Part shown: positions 34,791 through 46,113 of the stretch, one piece after another
Layout: each line of letters starts with the position of its first letter
How positions within the stretch are numbered: position 1 is the stretch's first letter
Assembly: GCA_024138015.1 (NCBI GenBank)
Contig: JAMXBB010000007.1
Location: 90,175,925 to 90,239,924, forward strand
Direction of reading: 5' to 3'
DNA length: 64,000 nt
Source: Lumnitzera littorea
Lineage: Eukaryota; Streptophyta; Magnoliopsida; Myrtales; Combretaceae
Position numbers and translations under genes: made by a program
The notes under the pieces: model-generated
The model's database searches: none
What the model was told of the DNA's origin: nothing
What the model saw: the letters and a program-made list of their open reading frames with translations, nothing else

Positions 34791-35165
34791 TAGTACTCTA
34801 TGAGCTAAATAGAACCCTAAAGATTGGTAGAAAAATGGGACAATGCTTTACAGGCTAGCTAAAACCATAAGGACTAGTTAAAAAATGGGTTAGTGCTCTA
34901 TGAGCTGGTTAGAACACTAAAAATGTATCAAAGATAGGATAGTGCTCTAAAAGTTGGCTAGAATCGTAAAGAAGGATAAAAGATGGAACAGTGCTCTAAA
35001 AGCTGGCTAAGACCCTAAAAAAGGATGAAAGATGGGATAATGCTCTAAAAGCTGCTAAGACCCTAAAAAAGGATGACGGGACTATGCTCTACGAGTTAGC
35101 TATGACCCCAAAACCAAAGGAAGAAGGGAAGTGTTGTATGGGTTGGCTTAAAACCCTAAAAAAAA
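34791..35165. repeat. Tandem array 3, unit 49-50 bp, about 8 copies
   Basis: The word TAGTGCTCTATGAGCTGG and variants start at about 34791, 34841, 34891, 34940, 34989, 35038 and 35082, with a diverged last copy near 35129. Units end in ACCCTAAAAAAGGATGA. The layout (GCTCTA-YRAGCT then an A-rich CCCTAAA word) parallels array 2, so the two are probably derived from one ancestral unit. Confidence 0.92.
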
Positions 35166-37003
35166 ATAATAATTGATGAAGGATTGAAGAAGCAAAAGGA
35201 GGAATGTAACTAGTTTGAAAAACTTCCCAACTTGAAAATTTTTACAGACAAAGAAATTGGTGAAAACCATTTATGACAAACAAGGCATCAAGGATTAGGT
35301 CCTTTAATCTAAAAACGAGTTAATGGACACCAAAAACTACATTAGTGAGAATGACCTAGACTATTATGGTCAACTTAAAAGGTATAACAACATTGGAAAG
35401 AAGTAGGTGACATGAATTAAAAGCTTGGCCACTCGTATCGACATGAACTTGAAAAAAACATGTAACAAGCCTTTACTTTCTCTCTCTCTTTTTTCTTTCT
35501 TTGAAAGTTTGCTAACAGATATAAATTCTTATTAAGGAGTAAATGTTATTACTATCCCTTTCCTTAGTAATCATGTAGGACATCTCGTATTCTTCTTAGT
35601 CTTTGAAAATGTCTCCTAACCCTGATGTTAGGCTTCCTTATGGGGCCTTCTGATTTTAAAGATTTTTTTCTTATAGAAAAGGTAACTCATGATTATTCTA
35701 GTTAAAGAGAGCTTCCTTGTGTACCCTTAGTCTAGATTACACTTTTGACTATTGTTCCAAAAATTATAGTCCATTTTGTAAATGATACACTTTGATCAAT
35801 TTGTTAGGTCTTTTTTGGTCCAATATTATGAAGTAGGCTTTTGGACAAATGGTTTCAACAGGACGAATGAGAAGGCCTATTTTGAAATATTTATTTATTC
35901 AATCCAAGTGTAGAAGTCAAGAACTTTTAAGAAAAAAGTAGAAGTGTGCTTACCCCAGTTTCAATAATAATTTTTATTAAAGATAAATTATCCTTTAAGA
36001 TCAAAAGAGCTTTATTGAATGTAGGAGGTATTGTAGGTAAGGAAGCCTAGTATGATTCAGCATAGGTAAGAAAGTTTTCTATTTGTGATTTTGAAGTGTG
36101 ATTTAGAGTGGATATAGAGGTTTTGTGTTTTTGGGCTTGGAATGTGATTTAAGGGCTTGCATTTTTGGGTTATTTAGGCTTCAATTCCAGGTCTTTTGAT
36201 TCAGTTTTACTACCCTTGCTAGGATGTGATATATCTTTTAGGACTTTCGTCTTGCACTTAGGCCCAATTTTCAAGCTTCTTTTCTTTCTTTCTTCTTCTT
36301 TTCCTCCTCTTTTTTTTTTTTAATTTTTTGTTGCCCTATTCTTTCATTGTTTTTTAACCCCTTTTTTTTTCTTAAGCTCAAGAGTAATTGTCTCTCCAAA
36401 GTGTTTGGACTATGTATGTAAGGCTATTGTAAGCTCTTCTTCATTTCAGAGAAAACAAATATCAAAAAATAAAATTTTTTCTTAAATCAATGCTACTAAA
36501 ACAAGCACAAATCAATTTTTATCCTTTTCTCCTAATTAAATACCTTAACCTCTAAATTTCCCCAATATGAGGTGGTTCTTGATAGGATTTAAATTTGAAA
36601 ATACTCCAAGTTGGTCTTACGAGGTTAACAAAGGATAATTGTGTTTAAGATTTGAAAATAACTACCTAACTTTATTTTAATCTGTGTATCAAATTCAAAA
36701 TAGAACTCCTTTAAGGAATAAGCATAAAGTATCCTTGTCATAATGTCACTCAACTCTTAAAGTATTTAAGGGTTAGTGTATGGGATATAGTTTTTGCCTC
36801 TTTTTATCTTGAACCTTGTAAAAGTGAATTACTCATTCCTTAGGGAGGGATCTATATTTATTTACCCTTGGGTAGAGATTGCCTTTATCCCCTAGTTTCT
36901 CAAAACATGCCCTAGTTTTGATATTTTTCATTTGATCTAAGTTCGAGACTAAGGTTGCATTTGACTTCATGTTTTGACTTAGTTCATAGTTAAGCTTTTT
37001 CTC
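35166..37003. other. No recognised gene; pyrimidine-rich repeat spacer
   Basis: Contains long T/C-rich runs (about 35470-35500 and 36280-36370) and no frame longer than about 60 codons that looks coding. It may be the untranslated part of a long LTR element, since the tandem arrays lie on both sides, but no motif proves it. Confidence 0.45.
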
Positions 37004-37284
37004 AATGGACCGATGGTTTTAGCTTGGTTCGGCTATATTGATGGGTCAAGGTTTGTATTTGATTCAACTACCTTGATGGGCGATGGTTTATGTTTGGGTC
37101 AATTGCTTTGATGGCTCAAAGGTTTGCGTTTAGTTTAGCTACCCTAATAGGCCAGGGGTTTGTATTTGGTTTGGCTACTTGACTGAGCCAAAGGTTCATA
37201 TTTGGTTTAACTACCTAAACAAGCTAAGTGGTCATGTTTGGGTTAGCCACCTTGATGGTCCAAGTGGTTGTGATTAGGTTCGAC
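37004..37284. repeat. Tandem array 4, unit 35-37 bp, about 8 copies
   Basis: Units of the form GATGGGCCAAAGGTTTGTATTTGG followed by TTCGGCTACCTT are repeated from 37004 to 37284 with moderate divergence. Examples are GATGGGTCAAGGTTTG at 37040, and later AATAGGCCAGGGGTTTG, GACTGAGCCAAAGG and GATGGTCCAAGTGG. It is unrelated in sequence to arrays 1-3. Confidence 0.88.
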
Positions 37285-38499
37285 CTATAAGAATTTGTTA
37301 TCATTAGCAAATTTCTTCTCTCTTTTTTTTTTTTTTTTTGTTTTGTGAGAGAGAAAAATAAGGTTTTATTTTACATAAATCGAGAAATCTAATAGGGATA
37401 GTGATTTTGGGGTTCTATTTATAAGTCTATGGAATTTATTTACATTTCCTTAAGTGAGGGAGAACAATGGTTAGATGAATACTATTGAAAAACTATTTAC
37501 AAAAGGGAAATACCAAAGAATGAAGAATAGTAAGATAAAGGTAACTTTTACTATTTTAGAAAATTAGAGTATAGAAAACAAAGGAAGAGGGCCTAACATT
37601 TATTCTTGATTTTTATTTAATGAAACCTGACGTTTATTATAGTCGCCTTAGCTATAAACTGGAAAAACCCTAAACTAAGTCTTATAGACAAGCTCTAAGG
37701 TCTTCCAGTATTTCATGGGTTTTTCCAATGACTTATCCAAGAAGGGATTTTAAGGCCTAGTTGTGAGCTTCAAAACATTTGAGCTTCTCCTTTAGATAAG
37801 CAATTTCAGCTTCTAGCAATTGCTTGCAAATCTTAAGGAGGTGTTGTAGCCTATCAATTCTCTGATTATTCACTTGGTCACTTACCGTTATCTTTAGGCC
37901 TAAATATTTCATGGACAAGAATCGGTTACTAATGAAACAAAAGAATGTATGAGGAAACATGCATATGCTAGTTACATTGGGTCAATATATCATTCATTAA
38001 GTTGCAACCCTACAATTGAAAAAAATGATTAAGTTTCTAAAACACTCCAATATTAGTAGGATTGCAACTTTTAGGAGTAGTATATTAATTTAAGGTTTAA
38101 GGGAAGTATATACAATTAAGGTAGGTTTTAAAGGTCCTTAAGCTCTATGACCTTACACATTTTCAAGGAAACAATTCATTGGTCACATTGAAGCTTAAGT
38201 AGGGTAGCCTAATCAACCCCAACCAGTAGCTACACCACTATACCCGGTACCTATACAATCGGACCCTGTCCTATGATCCTAAGACAACCTAGGTTTGACC
38301 ATATCTACTCTTTACCCTATACCCTTGGTGTAATCATTCCCCCCAAAATCTCAAGTACGATGCATACAATAAGTAAATATAGCAACGAAGTATATTTACA
38401 TGAAATAAATCATTATAATAAATAAATAAATAAATAACATAGGTATTTTAAAGGGAAAATTTAATTTCGAAAAGTTTTTAAATGACTAGCCCCCTTAAC
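37285..38499. other. No recognised gene; one short coiled-coil-like frame
   Basis: A 67-codon minus-strand frame at 37960-37757 ends in RLQHLLKICKQLLEAEIAYL and a Glu/Lys-rich tail, a heptad-like pattern. It has no supporting neighbours, and I do not recognise it; chance or a transposon remnant are both possible. A T-run and GAGAGAGA lie at 37321-37350. Elsewhere nothing is supportable. Confidence 0.4.
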
Positions 38500-41035
38500 T
38501 TCCTTAGTGAAGTCACCAAGTGGTCGAGCTTGGGTTTTTCTTAGTTTTTATTATTAACTTGATTAGTATCAAAACCCTCAACTAAAAGTTAAGAAAAACT
38601 TGATTTTTCTTTTGTTTTTTAAAAAAGTTTTAGAGTTGCCACCTAACTATAGTTGGAAAAAAAAGTTAAGTTATAACCAATTTAATAGATAGATTGGTTA
38701 TAACTTAGTTATCGGTGTTTTGATAAAAACCAATTTTTTTGAAAAGGTTTTAAAACTAGAGATTTTGAATTTGGGACTACCTTATTAAACCCTAATCGAG
38801 TATTACTTTTGTCTTTCTAAAATTAAGTTTATCTTTCTAAAATACTGCTTCTAATATAAAAGAATAAAAAATAAGATTAATTTTACTTACACACAAAAGA
38901 AGTTTATTTATAAAAGAGAAAATAAAAAAGTTTCCCTATTTTAGGTCGCCGTGTAGGTACCTATGTACCATTTAATAGAGATTAGACTTTTTGTAGTTCA
39001 TTCGATAAAAACTTTAACTTGTGGGTTGATTTTAATTTAGGAAAATAGTCTGGTTTAAGTTTTTAACTATTTGATTTTAAGAAAAATGTTTAAAAGAAAA
39101 GGGTCCTAAATTAGTGCTTTTATTTTTTGGAAAATTCTAAAATGTCTTAATTTTGAAAAGAATTGATTTATTTTTATTTATTTGGAAAATGGATTTTTCT
39201 AAGTAATAAAACTTTCTATTTTATTTTTTTCATTTTTGTTATTGATTTATTTTTTTATATTTATTATTTTTTTACTTTTTTGAACCGAAGCAAAAAGAAA
39301 ATAAAAGTAAAATAAAACTCAACTCTCATCTCTTTCTTCTTTCTTTTCTTACATTTTTTTCTTTTTTGTTTTCCCTTTTTCATTTTTTTTTTAGATTTAC
39401 AATAGAAAGAAAAGCAAAAAAATAACAACAACAACAATTTAATAAAATACAAAAGACAAGGAAAAATAAGAAGGGGGAGAGGGGGTAGGGGGGGTGGCGC
39501 TGCTTCTAGTTGGTTATAAGCAGTATTTAGACTAGGTGAGGTCAGTTTCATGAAATTCTTATTAGTCTTAGGGGGTCTAGGACAAACGTCATAGTGTTTG
39601 GAGCCCGTTTAGTGGTTGTTGAATGTTCGCCATCGATAATGGAGAGAGAAGGTGCTTATATGGCTAAGTGTAGCTGTTCTCGAGGGTAGGGAAGTAGTTG
39701 GCCTTAGGTTTTTTTCCACTACTATCACAACTATAATGGTAGTTTCGTATGGGAGTGGCTGGCAATGGAGCTTCCAATATGGCAGTCGCAATGGTTAGGG
39801 TGGCATTTGGGGTTTGATGGTAGTAAGCAATAGATGCTACAAGGGAGGTTGAAAGGGGGTGGAATGGAAAACTCTTAAGTTAAGCAAGCTCACTAAATGG
39901 TTACTTTTTCTCAAGACTAGCTATGGAGCTTCAAATTCTAGAGAGAGAGAGGGAGGTTGCACTTAGAGAGAGTAAGCTTCAAATGCATTTGAAATTGGTA
40001 AGAAGATGAGAATTGATGATAAAAAGCACTCCCTAAACCTCCATTTATACTAACAAAAGCTCAGATTAACTTAAGAAGGATCATTAATAGCCGAATTGGC
40101 CATAAGTGAGAAGTTTGAAATTTTAGTTTTTTTCTAAATTTTCAAATCGATTTTAAGCCCTTTAATGAATGAATGTGGACAAGTTTTAGTGCTCGATATG
40201 AAGTATCCCAAATCTATTTTGCAATTTCTTTCTTATTTCGGTGAAATTGCAAAATTAAAAGGACCGAAAATGCGTTGAAACATCGTTGACCAAGTTAGAA
40301 AAGGAAGAAAAAAAGAAAAGGGAAGAATTGGGAATCGAAGAGAGACAAAGGAAGGAAGAGGAGATCTAAGCCATGCACGTACAAAATGTACTGCATGGCT
40401 AGCTCGGCACGTGTATAACATGTGCTAGAAAAAGTAGTTCTGGTGTTGAGTGTCTACGTATGTGTTGTAGGCTTTAGCCCTAATCTATTTCCTATAAACT
40501 AGGTTGCACCTGCTCTAACCTTTGACCCCCTCTTTTTTAAAAAAATAAATAAAATAAAAATGAAAGAAAGAGGAATAAAAATAAAAATAAAATATGTATA
40601 AATAAATAAATAAAAGTAAACTCTAAATGACTGACTCTAAAACAGTGGCATACACACATGTAAACTAAATATAAATTAAAGGTTCTAAGACCCTTTTATC
40701 AAAAAATTAATTTAAACTCAAATAAGGCCTAAACAAAAATGACCAAGAATCATTAAATTATATGTGTGAGCTTTGACTTTATTTGACTTCTATAATTAAA
40801 AGACCTTGTCCATGCGACTTTAATGAAAAAAACCCTAAAAAAGACCCAAGACCTGAAGTTATTATTATTCTTTTTTTTTTTTTGTATTTTCCAAAATTTT
40901 CTAATTTTTGTACTTTTGAATTAAGACCCTTTTTCTCTATTCTAAAAAACAATTCTAAAACTTCCAGGGTAGGTGGGGGCATAACCCTCGAGCATCCCCG
41001 TAGCTTTTGCTTTCTCCTTTTATAAGTGACTTAAC
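38500..41035. repeat. LTR-like block, second copy of the repeat at 12.7-16 kb
   Basis: Shares ordered words with 13070-14600, described at the first copy: GTTGCCACCTA, TAGGTACCTATGT, TTTGTAGTTCATTCG, TTTTGGAAAATTCTAAAAT, AATTGGCCATAAG. It contains purine/pyrimidine-skewed stretches (39260-39480), G-rich text near 39472-39496 and several long frames on both strands without coding character. It ends near 41035, where the remains of element D begin. Probably an LTR of a Tat/Ogre-like element without its coding part. Confidence 0.5.
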
Positions 41036-41560
41036 CATCAATTGAACATTACAATACAACATATGGCGCTGTCTTCGAATTCAAAACTCATAATTAGCAT
41101 GGTAATGATGTGCCTAAGAGAGATATCCTTCACTAGTGCTTATCTATAGGTCCTTTGAATATTGAATAAAGAAAAGAAATATGTAGCTACTATGATGCAA
41201 CATACACGAACTCACTAAACAGTTGCAACACAATTTAACTCACAATTTGATGTGACATATAAGCAGTGGATTAAAGTTCACTTGCCACAAAGCCTCACTA
41301 GTCAAGTTTACTTAGAGAAGGTTATTTACAAATTGAGAAAGAGAATATTCAATATATTATGAAGATGATAATTTCGGCTACAAACATTATGAGCTATATA
41401 TAGTATGCCCATTAGTTTAAAATGGAAAGAAGGAAAATTACATTAAGGTAGTTTCCTAATTTTGGATAAAAGGGGTAAAAATGACAAATGCAAAGAAACA
41501 AAAAGGAATACCCCTTGGTGGTGCTAAAGTAATAGGGCACACAACAAGAAGTCTTTAGGT
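41036..41560 (-). repeat. Probable 3' LTR of element D
   Basis: The position (left of the chromodomain of a minus-strand element) calls for a 3' LTR. Some words match 61058-61260 in order: GATATCC-TCAC-TAG / CATATCTCACGTAG, CTATAGGTC / CCTAGGTC, AGAAAAGAAATATGTAGC / AGAATGAAAAGTAGC, ACACGAAC. A TATATATAG lies near 41397. Similarity is weak, so this is an inference. Confidence 0.35.
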
Positions 41561-42335
41561 CAAACACTAACAAAAACAAGCACTAAAAATGATGCAATTC
41601 AGCTTGCTAGGGGAAAAGAAGGTGGTGAGGAACTCATCTAAGCAGGTCATTAAGGCATGGGACAATTCCAGTAAGTCAAGGGCCACTACGAAAGGATTGG
41701 CTAAGATGTTTAATGTAAGTTTTAAGCTATTAGAGAGGTCAATACCAATCTCCACATGGGTTGGGGTCAATTCTTTAGGAGGTGCAATAGCTCGAATGAG
41801 TGTTAGGGCACTTGAGTAGGTCGATAGTCGATGGACAAAGATGTTGTACTAGTAGATCAGCTTATCCTCTATAGGTTAAGCATTAAGAATTCATCTAATT
41901 AAGCTATGAAGGCCTTAAAGTTAGGCTCTTGTGATGAGACCCTAGCTTAGAATAATAGAAGAGGTCAAAATCCCATTAAGTAAGAAGACCTAAGAACAAT
42001 ATATCCAAGGAGGTTGAAGACACTACAATTATTAATTAGCCAATCAACGTAAACAACCAATCATCGAGTTTACAATAATCAAACGATTGATTCACAACGA
42101 TTTGTATAATTAGAAAGCCTTTACAAAACCTTAGTAAGTAAATGAAATTATGAAGGCTATCAAGAAACAGCTATAAGCTCAAGTGGCTAAACTTAAGCAT
42201 ATGAATGTTATGTCGGAGTTTTAAGAAAACGGTGTTTCCATCCTTACTCTAAGATGTAAGAGAAACAATGTACGACAACCAACAGCACCACTTACCTTAA
42301 ACAATCACCTACAAGATCAACAAGCGTAGTTTATG
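41561..42335 (-). pseudogene. Chromovirus integrase C-terminus and chromodomain (element D, first piece)
   Basis: Read on the minus strand from 42335: DGNTVFLKL (about 42225) stands where the integrase C-terminal domain has GD-V-LKL. FCKGFLIIQIVVNQSFDYC (about 42110) matches the GPF module in layout, with its Gly and Phe kept. Further left, near 41690, a degraded LTGIVPCLNDLLR is placed like the second half of a chromodomain (the GL-E-ATWE region). It continues, after elements A and C, at 49100. Confidence 0.5.
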
Positions 42336-43198
42336 TGATAGGAATCAACCCCCTAGACCGATCATACAAAGCCAAGATAGAAGACTCCAAAGACTCACTT
42401 GAAAAATACTAACTTGAAGCCCTATTAGAGACGGAAATTCCTATCCTAACCTTTGTGTTTCCCTTTTCTGCCGACCTGACTACCAAGCCTTCACGTATAC
42501 CAGACCTACCGAATAGATATACTATAATAGAATATCCGAGCAGACGGTCCCAAGACTATCTAAGACAAGCTCTTGAACCAACAATAGATGTCTAACCCCA
42601 ACCCCAACTAACTACTCTATAATGAGACTGACTAAGCTTTGACTTAATCCAGATCAAGTTGGCCCCTGATTGCAAATTCTTTTTCTCATCTTCTTTATAC
42701 CATATTTCTAACGTTCAGCCACCAAGTGATACGTATCTTCTAGTACAACATTCTAGAAGGATTCTTTACTTTCCGTACTAAATATTCTTTGTCTATTTTA
42801 CCTTTTTTAGTATGTATTACATAACCTAATTATAAGAATACCCTTTTGTCTTTTCATACATGTAAAGTAACCTTAGTGAATAGGTATATAAACCCCTACT
42901 TAATTGTACGTAGACAATCAATCCTCAATATCAGAATATTATTCAAGTTTCCTTTAAGCAACCCTAGTGTTCTCATTACCTTTTAATTCTTATCTATTCC
43001 CTTTAGCAAGGAGTGATGGCGAATGACCCATTAGTTCGAATTGGTGAGTCATTTCCAATGGATTATAGGTCAAGTAGGGTCAATTGGCATATCACATCTA
43101 ATGAATAGTTGCCCGGGCTTTGCTAACTTTTCTTTGTTTTCTTTTTTGCTTGATTCATTGTGGTGTTTCTCCATGTGTCCGACCCTAGAGACGCATTA
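42336..43198 (+). repeat. LTR of gypsy element A (863 bp)
   Basis: Starts TGATAGGAATCAACCCCC and ends CTAGAGACGCATTA. The same start and end words occur in the LTRs of element B (49849-50800 and 56817-57760). The body shares words with them in order, such as CAGCCACC-AGTGATACGT, ATTCTAGAAGGATTCTTTACTTT and GTAACCTTAGTG. TATA box TATATAAA at 42885-42892. A primer site and gag follow, so this is the 5' LTR; no 3' LTR is present. Confidence 0.8.
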
Positions 43199-43205
43199 GC
43201 TTCAC

Positions 43206-43218
43206 TGCTATCAGAGCA
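43206..43218 (+). other. Primer binding site of element A, initiator-Met tRNA type
   Basis: TGCTATCAGAGCA differs at one position from TGGTATCAGAGCA, complementary to the 3' end of plant initiator-Met tRNA. It lies 8 bp after the LTR end. Confidence 0.85.
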
Positions 43219-43559
43219 CAATTTTGAGAGGGAGTGTGTAAAGTTTCCGTGAAGTTTGGTTTACTTTGCTGTTAATGGCTGTTACATTCCTTCTGTAGCT
43301 GTTGTAGTGTGTTTGTGTGGAGTAAGTTTGGCGTTGTGAACTGTATAGTAAAGATTTGTGTATTGGTAAGTGTGGTTTCATTATTAATCTATCATTACTC
43401 TGTTTTTCACTACAAAAGTAAAGTAAGTTCATTTCTGTTTTGTTCGAATGATTATTAGGTATTAAAGTTGTTAGTGTATTAGTCAAAGTTTCGGGTAGTA
43501 CAATAGCATTGTTTTCTTGTGTATTGTGTTGTTAATTTGTCTGAAAGTATTATACGTTG

Positions 43560-45194
43560 TCGGACTCTAGTGTTCAAGGTGTTATTAGAGACCAAAATAG
43601 TGGTGCTTAACTTGGTCATGGTCATAATGGAAGTAAAACTCCTGGGTCAGTTGATAATAAACTTGATAGACTCACAAATCTTGTTAAGAGTCTAGTTACC
43701 ATGATGCAAGTTAATAAGCAACAACCCTAGGGTATGTCATAACACAACCCACTTGAAAATGTTCTAGAGAGAGGCTATGACCTAGGTAACCAAGCTAATC
43801 ACCCAGTTCAACCCCTTCGAGCCAAATGAGTAGTAGACCAAGTTGCTAAATGAAGACTGGAGTTAGAGCATATTGAGGAAGATGATGAGGAGATCAATGA
43901 CGAGGAGTATGGAGAGGATAAAGAAGAGGCCGGTTATCACTAAACACAAGAGCTAAGATGCTAAGCTCCTTGAGGACTAGACAATGTCAAGGTCCAAATC
44001 CCAACCTTCAGCAGAAGTGGATATGCAAAGGAATACTCAAAGTGGGAAGAGAAGGTGGAGAAGGTGTTTAATTGTTATGGATATACAAAAGCTATGAAGG
44101 TCCAACTTGCTACACTTAAGTTCTTTGGGTATACCACTATGTAGTGGAAAAATCTTAATGCAGCTAGAGTAAGGGATGGAAGACAAGGTATGAGAACTTA
44201 GGATGAGATGAAGAGGTTATTAAAGAGTAGATTCATCCTTGAAACATACTTACAAGACACATTTGCAAAGTTGCAGGCACTTCACCAAAGAGGCCAATTT
44301 GTTGATGACTATGTGAGAGAGTTCCAGATGCTTGTGATACAAGCCGACATGGAAGAACCAAAGGCCCATACAGTATTGAGATTCATTTCTAGGCTCAAAT
44401 ATGAGATTTGCAACATTGTGAAATTATAAAGGTTTTACACCTTAGAAGAGGTAATTAAGATAGTGTAGAAGGTCGAAAATTAAAGGAGAAGTGCTCTAAG
44501 CCAACTTGGGCCAACATTCTCTTAAGCCCTTGTTCCACGCTGACCTATTCAAGCCGAGCCAAGGAGGTCACATTGAGACGAGGAAATGAATGACTGACCT
44601 GACAATAACTAAGTAGGTTAGTAGGGCTGAGTAAGACAACCGAGCTAAGTCGAACCAATGCTAGGTTAACTTCGAGAACATATGAGAGAGGATAAGCCTC
44701 CGAAAGGAAGACTAGTGAGGTGAATTACTTTAAATGCTTAGGCTTTAGACATATGGCTGCTGAGTGTCCGAATCGATGTATCATAGTACTTTAAGGAAAT
44801 GTAGTAGATAGCACTAATGAAAGCGAGCCTAAAGAGGAGAAGGATATTAGAAAAGCCGAAGTCGAGGAGGAAGAGGAGACCTGTGTCTATGTTGACCAGG
44901 GAGAAGTAATGACCCTAGTACCGAAACAAGTACTAAGTTCTTTACCGAACTCTGAGGAAGACTAGAGGGAACATTTATTCCATACCAAGTGTACCATCAA
45001 GGGACAATTGTGCACCATCATAGTAGATGGAGGAAGTTATACTAATGTGGTTAGACAGTCCTTCATGTAGAGGTTAGGTTTGCCAACCTCTAAGCATCAT
45101 CAACTTTATAAGCTACATTGGTTACATTACAAGGGTGCTTAATATGTAATGGAACAAGTAACCATGCCATTCAGTGTTAGAAGTATGTACAGGA
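43560..45194 (+). pseudogene. Ty3/gypsy gag and start of protease of element A, truncated
   Basis: A Gln/Asn-rich leader (about 43640-43740) and a strongly acidic stretch (about 43880-43930) precede the gag core, with RSGYAKEYSKWEEKVEKVF (about 44010), WDEMKRL-type and RGQFVDDYVREFQMLV (44270-44340); the piece 44208-44429 is open. A zinc knuckle reads FKCLGFRHMAAECPNRC (about 44730), with the first Cys changed to Tyr. An acidic region and the protease start (TIIVDGGSYTNVV, about 45017, active site DGGS) follow. The homology to element B stops at about 45194, where a TRIM-like element begins. Confidence 0.8.
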
Positions 45195-45737
45195 ACATCA
45201 TAAGACCTTACAATTAGGCCTAGATATTCCTCTCTTTTCAGTATACGATTTAGGCTACCCATTACCTATAGATCATCCTAAAAGCATGTAAGAAGTCACA
45301 CCTTGGTGATACTCCCCACCTTTCTCTAACCTTTTCTCTAAAGTGGAGTCAAACTCGAATCATCCACCTACTAGCAGGAGATCTACTCTAATTCTATTTG
45401 TAATGCCTCTTCTTTGATACCAAAAGCAGTGAATAGCTAAGCCAACAAACATTAATTGACTCATTTCAACCACTTGGCCCAAAAGTTTTAAGCTTATGTT
45501 GACAAGGTATTCATAACCATGGCCTTATAAATTAGTATCACAACCTCCCACAATCCATGTAGGACAGTTAACCATGGGGTTTCACAATCTCCTCCCCTCC
45601 CCTTTAAACATATGATGTTCTCATCATGAGACCTTATAATTGGACCTAGATCTTCTCCTATTTTCAGTATACAATTCGAGCCACCCACTACCTATAAGTC
45701 ATCCTAAAAGCTTGTAAGGAGTCATACCCTAATGACA
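45195..45737 (-). mobile_element. TRIM-like miniature LTR retrotransposon, left LTR truncated
   Basis: Two direct repeats, 45195-45311 and about 45621-45737 (sharing TTTTCAGTATAC, CATCCTAAAAGC-TGTAAG-AGTCA), belong to LTRs on the minus strand. The right LTR runs from 45737 (TGTCATTAGGG) to about 45430 (GCTATTCA), about 308 bp. Between the LTRs lie about 118 bp only. At their right end is TGGTATCAAAG on the minus strand (45422-45412, Met-tRNA primer site) and at their left end a purine tract on the minus strand (45339-45321, AGAGAAAAGGTTAGAGAAA). There is no coding capacity. This is the layout of a TRIM, a non-autonomous element that needs proteins from another retrotransposon. The left LTR is cut at 45195. 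Confidence 0.6.
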
Positions 45738-45746
45738 CTCCCCACC

Positions 45747-46113
45747 CGAATCATGAATGCATACAGATGATTAAAATGCAATTTAAGTTTACAACTCTAA
45801 TTATTAATGTAGATGACCGTAATTAGACATAGTTTAGGGCATTCCATATTTAATTAAGTTAATCAAGCCTATTGGATCATTTTATCTAATTAATTTAGGG
45901 TTTCTAAGGGTTGGAATCGATTATCACTAATCAATTATGATTTTAGAAGGCAAATTGAGGTTGTTCCACCAATTTAGTGAATTAATAGTAGTTACTTAAT
46001 AATGTGGCTATATAATTAGAGTTTATTAACTAAATTAGGGCTTTTGACACTAAATTAAAGTTTCTAATTTGTTTTAGGGCTTCTCGTATTTAGGGTTTTA
46101 TGAGGGTTTAATG
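45747..46113. other. No recognised gene
   Basis: AT-rich spacer between the TRIM-like element and an inverted fragment of its LTR. TTAGGG or TTTAGGG words recur (46020-46100), but not in tandem. Confidence 0.5.

Noticed and set aside
33374..35165. CRISPR-like direct repeats
   Set aside because: Units are contiguous without unique spacers, and the DNA is plant nuclear; these are ordinary tandem repeats.
39264..39551. 95-codon minus-strand frame rich in Lys
   Set aside because: Composition follows a purine/pyrimidine-skewed, low-complexity stretch of the LTR-like block; no domain.
40779..41025. Overlapping 67- and 80-codon frames on both strands
   Set aside because: Both are by-products of low-complexity T/A-rich sequence near the end of the LTR-like block.
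43211..43486. 91-codon minus-strand frame
   Set aside because: Antisense of the leader between the primer site and gag of element A; the counterpart in element B (50755-50985) is equally antisense.
46020..46113. TTTAGGG words as an interstitial telomere repeat
   Set aside because: They are dispersed and not in tandem; they fit AT-rich background.
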